In this document: in pieces, positions 7,502 to 12,193 of the stretch | How the letters are laid out: each line of letters starts with the position of its first letter | Position numbering within the stretch: position 1 is the first letter of the stretch | Assembly: GCA_937877545.1 (NCBI GenBank) | Contig: CALFJE010000023.1 | Coordinates: forward strand, 1 to 12,193 | DNA from: an uncultured Selenomonadales bacterium | GTDB lineage: Bacteria; Bacillota; Negativicutes; Selenomonadales; Selenomonadaceae | Length of the DNA stretch: 12,193 nt | Direction: 5' to 3' | Program-made: the position numbers and the translations under genes | Notes under the pieces: model-generated | The model's database searches: none | Told to the model about the DNA's origin: nothing | The model's input: the letters and a program-made list of their open reading frames with translations, nothing else

Positions 7502-7717
7502 ATGGCGACCTACGACAGCTGCCCCAAATGCGGGCGCACCGATTTCGGCGAGATTTACCGGTGCGAACGTTGCGGCATGGAATTTTGTACCAAATGCATG
7601 CATAAGCGCACGTTGCCCGACGGCACGAGCTACGGTTGTTGCCCGCGTTGCGGCGCGGAGGTTGACGAGGACGAAGGCGTTCACGTCGTGGCTAAGCAAA
7701 AGACTTTGAGGAGGTAA
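7502..7717 (+). CDS. Small zinc-ribbon protein with four Cys-x2-Cys knuckles
   Basis: 71 residues. AAGGAGG (7488-7494) lies 7 nt before the ATG. Cysteine pairs are Cys7/Cys10 (CPKC), Cys21/Cys24 (CERC), Cys29/Cys32 (CTKC) and Cys47/Cys50 (CPRC), with one extra Cys46, enough for two zinc sites. The pattern resembles rubredoxin-like or zinc-ribbon modules that bind nucleic acid or protein partners. No catalytic domain is present and the last 20 residues are charged. The product is cytoplasmic and the role unknown. It lies 12 bp after the 103-residue protein gene and 4 bp before the P-loop gene, a tight arrangement that points to a shared function. A different frame at 7464-7709 is open over the same stretch, but it lacks the cysteine pattern. 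Confidence 0.85.
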   Translation: MATYDSCPKCGRTDFGEIYRCERCGMEFCTKCMHKRTLPDGTSYGCCPRCGAEVDEDEGVHVVAKQKTLRR

Positions 7718-7721
7718 TTTC

Positions 7722-8312
7722 ATGGCGAATAAGATTTACGCGTTTCTCGGACCGCACATGTCGGGCAAATCGACGATGGTCTCGCAGCTGATGTCAATGG
7801 GCATTCACTATATCCCGACCGTCACGACCCGCGTATTCGACGACCGCTACGCCTACAAGCGCAGGATTTATCAGAGCGTCAAAGACCCCGTCTACCGCGA
7901 CGAAAAGAAGAATCTGATTGTCGATACCGGCTACCAGGCGCAGTCTTACGGCTTGCGCAAGGCGGAAGTGCTCGACGCCTACAAGAGCCACCGAATCAGT
8001 ATGGTTATCTTGCACGACGTGGCGGCGATTAAGCAAATCACGAAGTTCATACATCAAGACCTGGTGTCGATTTTCCTGATGATTGATGATGAGGTTTTCG
8101 TAGACAGGATGCTCCGCGCAGGTTGCTCGAACGACGAAATACGCTACTATGTGGAGCAGGCGGAGGAGCTGGGCGAATTCGACCATTGGCGCGACGTGGA
8201 TTTTGTAGTCAAGAACACGTCGACGGCGCGAGTAGCCTTGGAGCAAATTTTGGCGATAATGGGGCTGGTTACGCTCGTGCCGCAATCCGACTTCGACATA
8301 CTGGTTAAATAA
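7722..8312 (+). CDS. Guanylate kinase-like P-loop protein (divergent)
   Basis: 196 residues, close to the roughly 200 of guanylate kinases. GAGGAGG (7708-7714) lies 7 nt before the ATG. The Walker A loop is GPHMSGKST at residues 10-18 (Lys16, Ser17). The order of later elements follows the guanylate kinase fold: TVTTRVFDDR in place of the TTR-P-R-GE GMP-binding segment, GYQAQSYGLRKAEV in place of the GxxYGT segment, a VSIFLMIDDEVFVDRML stretch like the family's core strand and helix, and FVVKNTSTARVALEQI near the end. Several canonical GMP-binding residues appear replaced, so it may phosphorylate another nucleotide, or bind nucleotide without the standard reaction. A true housekeeping Gmk cannot be ruled out but looks less likely. 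Its last 8 bp overlap the opposing threonine kinase gene. Confidence 0.72.
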   Translation: MANKIYAFLGPHMSGKSTMVSQLMSMGIHYIPTVTTRVFDDRYAYKRRIYQSVKDPVYRDEKKNLIVDTGYQAQSYGLRKAEVLDAYKSHRISMVILHDVAAIKQITKFIHQDLVSIFLMIDDEVFVDRMLRAGCSNDEIRYYVEQAEELGEFDHWRDVDFVVKNTSTARVALEQILAIMGLVTLVPQSDFDILVK

Positions 8313-9084
8313 GCCGCGTCAACGTCAACAACTTCAGGAAGTCAAATTTTTTTAGGACGGCGGCGGCTTTGTCCTCGGCAAGCAAATCGTCTGCGCGGAA
8401 GAAAATTCCCGCGACGGTGCCCGAATGCGCCACGTTTACTCCGACCGCGCCCAAAGTTTCCGCAAAGTTCATAAGTTCAATAAGTCCGCGTTTCGGCAAA
8501 ATCGATTGATTAGCCAGCGCGGATTTTTTTGCAAGTTCAAAGTCAACGGCGTCGCCGAGCGCGGGGATTTGGAAGTCACTGCGGCGATTGAGCTTTAGCG
8601 TATCGACCTCTCCGCCGTAATCGAACACCGCGATTTGAAACGCCTCCCGCGCCCGTATCGCTTTGACGAATTGCCCCGTCAGCGGATTCATAGCTACAAC
8701 GCCCGAATAAAAAATGCCGTCCGTCGGCTCCACCTCCGCGCAGAGTTTGCCGATTCGGGCGGGCGAAAGTTCACGTCCGAGCGATAACGCGACGGCTTGC
8801 GCTACCGCCGCCATATCCGCCGACGAAGACGCCATGCCCTTGCCGCGAGGAAGTTCCGAGGTCAGCCGCACGCCAAACTTGAATTCCGCCGCGCCGAGGA
8901 ATTTTAAGACTTTGCAGAGCATCGCCCGCGATTTGGAGCCTAAGCCCTCAAAGCCCGCGAATTCGTCGGAGACCGTCGCCGTCGAGAATTTTTCTATCGG
9001 ACACGTTATCAGAATCGGTTCGCCGCGATAAAAGCCTTGCGCCAATTCGCCGCACGTCCCGCGCATTTTAACCGTTATCGTCAT
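8305..9084 (-). CDS. pduX: GHMP-family L-threonine kinase (PduX-like), cobalamin synthesis
   Basis: 259 residues. PduX makes O-phospho-L-threonine from ATP and threonine, the precursor of the aminopropanol linker that joins the corrin ring to the nucleotide loop. RGTCGELAQG at residues 8-17 is the typical PduX opening. PRGKGMASSSAD at 79-90 is the GHMP ATP-binding loop, and HSGTVAGIFF near the C terminus matches the third GHMP motif. The frame is open further upstream to 9249, but that extension lies in cobS and is not family-like. ATG 9084 gives an ATGA overlap with the cobS stop, and no strong ribosome site precedes it, so translation probably depends on ribosomes finishing cobS. It is slightly shorter than Salmonella PduX (about 300). 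Its 3' end overlaps the convergent P-loop gene. Confidence 0.88.
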   Translation of the reverse strand: MTITVKMRGTCGELAQGFYRGEPILITCPIEKFSTATVSDEFAGFEGLGSKSRAMLCKVLKFLGAAEFKFGVRLTSELPRGKGMASSSADMAAVAQAVALSLGRELSPARIGKLCAEVEPTDGIFYSGVVAMNPLTGQFVKAIRAREAFQIAVFDYGGEVDTLKLNRRSDFQIPALGDAVDFELAKKSALANQSILPKRGLIELMNFAETLGAVGVNVAHSGTVAGIFFRADDLLAEDKAAAVLKKFDFLKLLTLTRLI

Positions 9085-9863
9085 CGTAAGTAGTTGCCGC
9101 TCAACAGGAAAGTTATCAGCGTGAACATTTCCGCTAACATGGTGACTGCGCCGTAAATGTCGCCCGTGACGCCGCCAAGTTTTGTTGTCGCGAAGTTGGC
9201 GAACAGCCACGTGATTATGAACGCCATTAAAATTGCCGACAGGGCGCACAGGAAAAATATCACGCTGATAAAGCTAAGCGGCAACAGCAACAGGAACGTC
9301 TCGCCCGCCGCCCAAATTATCGTGCGCCGCGATGTGAACAGCGCGAAGGCTCTGCCCATGCCCTCTTCGCGGGCGTAGGGGAACAGCACAATTGTCAACA
9401 CCATCATGAATCGCCCGATTATCGGCGCGGCGTAGGCTGCCGTGCACAGCCACCACGTGGTGATTCGCGCCAGTTCCGCCAACGTCGATACGTCCAGCGT
9501 CGCGACCAGAATCATGCTCAGCACGCCGAAGGAACCTGCGCGGCTGTCCTTCATGATCTCCAACATTTTATCGCGTTCGCGCCCCGAAAAGAGACCGTCC
9601 GCCGAATCCATAAGCCCGTCGCAATGTATGCCGCCCGTCAGAATTACGAGCGTGGCGAAGGTGATTGCGCCCGTGAACAGCGGGATATGCCCCTCCGTGA
9701 AGGTGTTCAAGGCTCCGCCGACGACCGCGCAGATTAAGCCGAGAATCGCGCCGACGGCGGGGAAATGCTTTACCGATTCGCCGAAACTTTTTTCCGTCCA
9801 CATGCTTTGCCGCACGATAAATATCCGCGTCAAAAATTGAAGTCCTACTAAGAATGAGTTCAT
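9081..9863 (-). CDS. cobS: Adenosylcobinamide-GDP ribazoletransferase (cobalamin synthase)
   Basis: 260 residues, standard for CobS. This integral membrane enzyme joins adenosylcobinamide-GDP to alpha-ribazole (or its phosphate), completing the cobalamin nucleotide loop. The signature run occupies residues 77-114: GGIHCDGLMDSADGLFSG with acidic residues Asp82, Asp86 and Asp89, then EIMKDSRAGSFGV. Hydrophobic membrane segments flank it (about 36-56, 62-78, 113-130, 135-160, 180-225). The start ATG is preceded by GAGG (9873-9870) with a 6-nt gap. It sits between the unknown anchored protein (28-bp gap) and the pduX-like gene (overlap). No cobalamin riboswitch precedes it in the window. Confidence 0.95.
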   Translation of the reverse strand: MNSFLVGLQFLTRIFIVRQSMWTEKSFGESVKHFPAVGAILGLICAVVGGALNTFTEGHIPLFTGAITFATLVILTGGIHCDGLMDSADGLFSGRERDKMLEIMKDSRAGSFGVLSMILVATLDVSTLAELARITTWWLCTAAYAAPIIGRFMMVLTIVLFPYAREEGMGRAFALFTSRRTIIWAAGETFLLLLPLSFISVIFFLCALSAILMAFIITWLFANFATTKLGGVTGDIYGAVTMLAEMFTLITFLLSGNYLR

Positions 9864-9891
9864 GATTAACCTCGTGAATAAAGTTCAAGCA

Positions 9892-10341
9892 TTACCAACG
9901 GAGCTTGCGCTGCCACGCCAACAAATCCTTTTTGCCCAGCGGCAAATCAATCGACTGCCCGTTGTCGTAGTAAAATTTTATGCGAATCTCCTTAGCCAAA
10001 AGCAAATCCTTCAAGCTCGACTTGGGGAAGTGGAAAAATAATTTGTTCTCGTTGCGCCAACCTTTTTGCGTCTGCTTGGTAAAGGCGTCGACCTCCCAGG
10101 GCGCACCGTCGGTGAAGACAATCGCCTTGTTCAAAAGATGCGCCTTGTCGTAGCGATAATCCCACAGGCTCAGCGTCGCGCTCTCCCAATTGCCGTCGCC
10201 GTCGCGGGCAACTTGAAACTCCGTCGCCGCATATTTGTCGAGCGTCGCCGCCTCGCGGTGGTCGTAGTGCCACGTGTAACTTGCGCCGAAAATCCCCACG
10301 ATTATCAACGTCACGCCCACTCCCAACAAAATTTTTTGCAT
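9892..10341 (-). CDS. Membrane-anchored extracytoplasmic protein of unknown function
   Basis: 149 residues, family not recognised. A single hydrophobic segment at about residues 4-23 (ILLGVGVTLIIVGIFGASYTW) looks like an uncleaved signal anchor. That would place the remainder outside the inner membrane: a mixed, Trp- and Lys-rich domain with strand-like stretches such as KLFFHFPKSS and EIRIKFYYDNG. There is no lipobox or obvious catalytic motif. GGAGG (10352-10348) lies 6 nt before the ATG. It is the first gene of the leftward unit, 28 bp ahead of cobS. Position could suggest a link to cobalamin synthesis or membrane organisation, but nothing in the sequence itself supports that. Confidence 0.78.
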   Translation of the reverse strand: MQKILLGVGVTLIIVGIFGASYTWHYDHREAATLDKYAATEFQVARDGDGNWESATLSLWDYRYDKAHLLNKAIVFTDGAPWEVDAFTKQTQKGWRNENKLFFHFPKSSLKDLLLAKEIRIKFYYDNGQSIDLPLGKKDLLAWQRKLRW

Positions 10342-10359
10342 GTCCGACCTCCGCTTTAC

Positions 10360-10389
10360 TTTACATTTCGCTCGCCTTTATAGTACAAT
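10360..10389 (+). promoter_or_regulatory. Candidate rightward promoter for the 126-residue protein gene
   Basis: TTTACA (10360-10365) and TACAAT (10384-10389) with an 18-nt spacer. A start near 10396 gives a leader of about 38 nt containing the ribosome site GGGGGAG ending at 10427. It overlaps the leftward promoter. Confidence 0.5.
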
Positions 10390-10409
10390 ACATTTGGTGT
10401 ATTTTTCAA
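10380..10409 (-). promoter_or_regulatory. Candidate leftward promoter for the unknown-cobS-pduX unit
   Basis: Read on the minus strand, TTGAAA (10409-10404) and TACTAT (10385-10380) are separated by 18 nt. A start near 10373 gives a leader of about 30 nt, too short for a riboswitch. The -10 boxes of the two divergent promoters share bases, so polymerase cannot sit on both at once. Confidence 0.5.
10387..10403. promoter_or_regulatory. Inverted repeat, candidate operator between divergent promoters
   Basis: AATACA (10387-10392) and TGTATT (10398-10403) are perfect reverse complements around a 5-nt centre. The element covers the predicted start point of the rightward promoter and lies inside the -10/-35 spacer of the leftward one, where a dimeric repressor could shut both. 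No regulator gene is adjacent in the window. Confidence 0.4.
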
Positions 10410-10433
10410 TAATTTTTTCGGGGGGAGACTTAT

Positions 10434-10814
10434 ATGCTCAGACCGCGTTTTGAAGATGAAGACGAAGTATATATTCCGGAAATAGGCGGGGACGATTCGG
10501 ACTTTAACGTTCACGACCGCACACCGCACTCCAATGCAGGTATCGCGCTTGGTTGGTCGGCATTGGAACAGCAAATGTTCGACATGCTCCTTTTGAATCG
10601 CTTTGCCGCCGACGATCAAGAATTGCTCGACGAAACCGCACGCACCATAGCCCGCTTGGTCGAAACCTTCGAGGCGCACGAGATAGCTCGAATCATGGCG
10701 GTTGCGATGATGTCCTTCCAACTCGCCGCCTCCGAAGACAAATCTTTTGAGGACGAATACAACAAGTATCGCGATTATATCAAAAAGCACCCGGAGGATT
10801 TGGAGGAGATTTAA
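10434..10814 (+). CDS. Acidic, mostly helical protein of unknown function
   Basis: 126 residues, family not recognised. The ATG at 10434 is preceded by a G-rich site (GGGGGAG, about 10420-10427) with a 6-nt gap and by a good candidate promoter. The first 30 residues are highly acidic and probably disordered (FEDEDEVYIPEIGGDDSD). From about residue 36 the chain looks helical, with a hydrophobic central region (TARTIARLVETF, then IARIMAVAMMSFQL) and an acidic C-terminal helix (PEDLEEI). No signal peptide, metal site or known motif is visible. It is likely a cytoplasmic protein, possibly an adaptor or regulator that forms a helical bundle. A terminator follows 21 bp after the stop, so it appears to be a single-gene unit. 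Confidence 0.72.
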   Translation: MLRPRFEDEDEVYIPEIGGDDSDFNVHDRTPHSNAGIALGWSALEQQMFDMLLLNRFAADDQELLDETARTIARLVETFEAHEIARIMAVAMMSFQLAASEDKSFEDEYNKYRDYIKKHPEDLEEI

Positions 10815-10835
10815 GCGGAGAATTGTAAATAACGG

Positions 10836-10868
10836 CGACCGCAGAAATTTGGGCGGTCGGTTTTTTTT
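10836..10868 (+). terminator. Rho-independent terminator after the 126-residue protein gene
   Basis: A 7-bp GC-rich stem, CGACCGC (10836-10842) with GCGGTCG (10853-10859), encloses a 10-nt loop and is followed after one G by eight T (10861-10868). The T run merges directly into the ribosome binding site of the next gene. Confidence 0.82.
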
Positions 10869-10871
10869 GGG

Positions 10872-10877
10872 GGAGGG
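10872..10877 (+). promoter_or_regulatory. Ribosome binding site deciding the start of the FkbM-like gene
   Basis: GGAGGG sits 7 nt before TTG 10885, whereas the in-frame ATG at 10879 has only a 1-2 nt gap. Spacing favours the TTG, in line with other TTG starts in the window, though ATG 10879 would add only two residues. Confidence 0.5.
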
Positions 10878-10884
10878 AATGGAA

Positions 10885-12033
10885 TTGAGTTTGCGTGATA
10901 AAATGCTTGAGCTGTTCGGCAATACTCACGTCGAAGAAAACTACGAAATAACGGGCAACATTTTAATCCAAGTCTCGCTTGCCGTTATGCTGAAGTCGAA
11001 AGTTTATATCGTCGCCGAAAATGATTTGCACATTTGCGTTCGACAATTCAAAAGCTGGGGCTTGGACGTTCACAAGGTCGTGTGCTCGACTCCTCAAAGC
11101 CTCAAACAGATTGATGACGTGGAAATTGTTTCGCTCAAATATTTGCTGTCGGATAAGACGCCGGGGAAATTTTTCTTTTTTTTCACATGTGACATCAATG
11201 CCGAAGGTAAGGCTGACTTCTTTTTAAAAAATTTTTTCAAGATTCCTGTCGACGAGATTCCCAATAGGATTTACTGCATCGATAATAATGACCACGTTAA
11301 GATACTTTCCAACCCGCCGACCGCTTTGAATAAAAACACGCTGTTTTATTACCAAACGCACAAGAACGAATTGATGCACCTGTTCGATTCCTTCCACGAT
11401 GAATACTCCAAGGAAACCTTGTTCAACTACGTCAGGGCGTACATGTCTAACGGTATCTGCTACGGCAATAAAATCCCCACGCAGTGGAAATATTTTTTCG
11501 GCGGCGAACATGAACGACTCTACAGGCACCTTGACGGCGAGTGTTGGATCAATTGCGGGGCGTATATCGGCGATACGATTTTTGCGTATTTCAGCCACGC
11601 CTTCAAGCCCAAAAAGATTTATGCTTTCGAGGGCAACAAAAAGTATTACGACATTCTGTTGAGGAATTTATCGCTCCTGCCACCCGAAAAACGCGACTTG
11701 GTCGAGCCGCTTAACGAGTTCATTGACGATACAATCGACTTTAAAAAAATTTTGGGCGGCAACAAGTGTACGCTCCTAAACGCCGACATCGAAGGCTCCG
11801 AGCTTGCCATGCTCAACTCAATGAAGGATATTATTCGCTCAGACCGCCCCGTCATTGCGATTTGCGTTTATCATCTTAAGGAGGATTTGGTTGCAATTCC
11901 GCAATTTATCCGCGCCGTTTGCGATAATTATACTTTGTTCTTGCGGAAATATACTCCGAGCTACGGAAACCCGAAACTCACCGGCGAGCTTGTCTTATAC
12001 GCCGTGCCCGTTGAGCGAGCATATCAGATATAA
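10885..12033 (+). CDS. FkbM-family SAM-dependent methyltransferase
   Basis: 382 residues from TTG 10885 (384 if ATG 10879 is used). The C-terminal half is an FkbM-type methyltransferase: INCGAYIGDTIF around residues 222-233 is the SAM-binding glycine loop, IYAFEGNKKYYDILLRNL holds the acidic strand-2 residue, NADIEGSELAML at about 299-310 is the family's DxEGxE motif, and AICVYHLKEDL closes the pattern. Residues 1 to about 200 form an extra N-terminal region, perhaps binding the acceptor, which I do not recognise. Family members typically O-methylate sugars or other hydroxyl groups on polysaccharides, lipids or natural products; the substrate here is unknown. There are no membrane segments. 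The gene starts 16 nt after the terminator T run with no clear promoter of its own. Confidence 0.85.
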   Translation: MSLRDKMLELFGNTHVEENYEITGNILIQVSLAVMLKSKVYIVAENDLHICVRQFKSWGLDVHKVVCSTPQSLKQIDDVEIVSLKYLLSDKTPGKFFFFFTCDINAEGKADFFLKNFFKIPVDEIPNRIYCIDNNDHVKILSNPPTALNKNTLFYYQTHKNELMHLFDSFHDEYSKETLFNYVRAYMSNGICYGNKIPTQWKYFFGGEHERLYRHLDGECWINCGAYIGDTIFAYFSHAFKPKKIYAFEGNKKYYDILLRNLSLLPPEKRDLVEPLNEFIDDTIDFKKILGGNKCTLLNADIEGSELAMLNSMKDIIRSDRPVIAICVYHLKEDLVAIPQFIRAVCDNYTLFLRKYTPSYGNPKLTGELVLYAVPVERAYQI

Positions 12034-12068
12034 CGCGGCGCGGGCGGCTTAACTTTGGAGGATAACTT

Positions 12069-12193
12069 ATGGGAATTCGATATATCAGCGGAGGAGAAAG
12101 CCACAGCTCGCGGCTGATTTGCATATTGGAAGGCTTACCGGCGGGCGTCAAAGTTTCAAGTGAATTCGTCAATGCGGAGCTGAAACGTCGACA
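12069..12193 (+). CDS. aroC: Chorismate synthase-like protein, 3' partial
   Basis: Only the first 41 codons are present. GGAGG (12057-12061) lies 7 nt before the ATG. The N terminus (MGIRYISGGESHSSRLICIL, then EGLPAG and later NAELKRR) follows the chorismate synthase opening pattern RxxTAGESHG...EGLPAG...INRELARR. Chorismate synthase removes phosphate from EPSP using reduced FMN in the last common step of aromatic amino acid synthesis. The active-site His is retained (His12), but the following Gly is Ser, and the TAGESHG consensus reads SGGESHS. It begins 35 bp after the methyltransferase gene. With so little sequence, a divergent paralogue is possible. Confidence 0.82.
   Translation, partial: MGIRYISGGESHSSRLICILEGLPAGVKVSSEFVNAELKRR

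Noticed and set aside
9085..9249. Upstream extension of the pduX-like frame
   Set aside because: The extra 55 residues lie antiparallel to nothing but within cobS on the same strand in another frame, do not resemble the family, and the ATGA junction at 9081-9084 is a natural coupled start.
10342..10433. Possible cobalamin riboswitch upstream of the cobS unit
   Set aside because: Only about 30 nt of leader is available after the predicted start site and no B12-box-like sequence is visible.
10747..10884. Upstream in-frame extension of the FkbM-like gene
   Set aside because: It would run through the end of the 126-residue gene and the terminator hairpin; the strong purine run at 10869-10877 marks the start downstream.
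10356..10922. Minus-strand open frame across the 126-residue gene
   Set aside because: It covers the divergent promoters, a terminator and a plus-strand gene with its own ribosome site; no motif supports it.

Overview
The window reads as chromosomal DNA from a Gram-negative-type (diderm) member of the Firmicutes, most likely the Negativicutes. This is an inference. It rests on strong GGAGG-type ribosome binding sites, frequent TTG/GTG starts and a Clostridia/Negativicutes-like gene set, together with an RND efflux pump and its lipoprotein adaptor, which need an outer membrane. Base composition is moderately GC-rich with AT-rich patches. No mobile element, CRISPR array, tRNA or rRNA is visible, and no gene-free stretch exceeds 300 bases.

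Left block, 1-1809 (+): the window opens inside an open reading frame with three 39-bp in-frame tandem repeats (Pro/Ala/Glu/Lys-rich). These lead without a stop into a family 2 glycosyltransferase, so the true gene probably starts upstream. A gamma-class carbonic anhydrase-like hexapeptide protein follows, and the unit ends at a convincing intrinsic terminator.

Central block, 1795-8312 (+): a candidate promoter overlaps that terminator and precedes a compact run of six genes. These are an RND adaptor lipoprotein, an RND inner-membrane pump, a protein fusing a DUF2156 (MprF-synthase-like) domain to a STAS domain and overlapping the pump gene by 8 bp, a 103-residue unknown protein, a small four-knuckle zinc-ribbon protein, and a divergent guanylate-kinase-like P-loop protein. 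Spacing suggests at least two tightly coupled sub-groups (1851-7105 and 7178-8312), possibly one operon. Envelope export plus a lipid or aminoacyl-transfer-like enzyme under STAS control is the most suggestive combination in the window.

Right-centre block, 8305-10341 (-): a three-gene convergent unit reads leftward: a membrane-anchored unknown protein, then cobS (adenosylcobinamide-GDP ribazoletransferase), then a pduX-like L-threonine kinase, with an ATGA overlap between the last two. CobS and PduX act in late cobalamin assembly. The unit meets the central block tail to tail with an 8-bp overlap and no visible terminator.

Right block, 10360-12193 (+): a divergent promoter region carries a perfect inverted repeat placed to affect both promoters. 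Then come a 126-residue acidic unknown protein, an intrinsic terminator, an FkbM-family methyltransferase whose ribosome binding site sits directly against that terminator, and the first 41 codons of a chorismate synthase-like gene that runs off the window.
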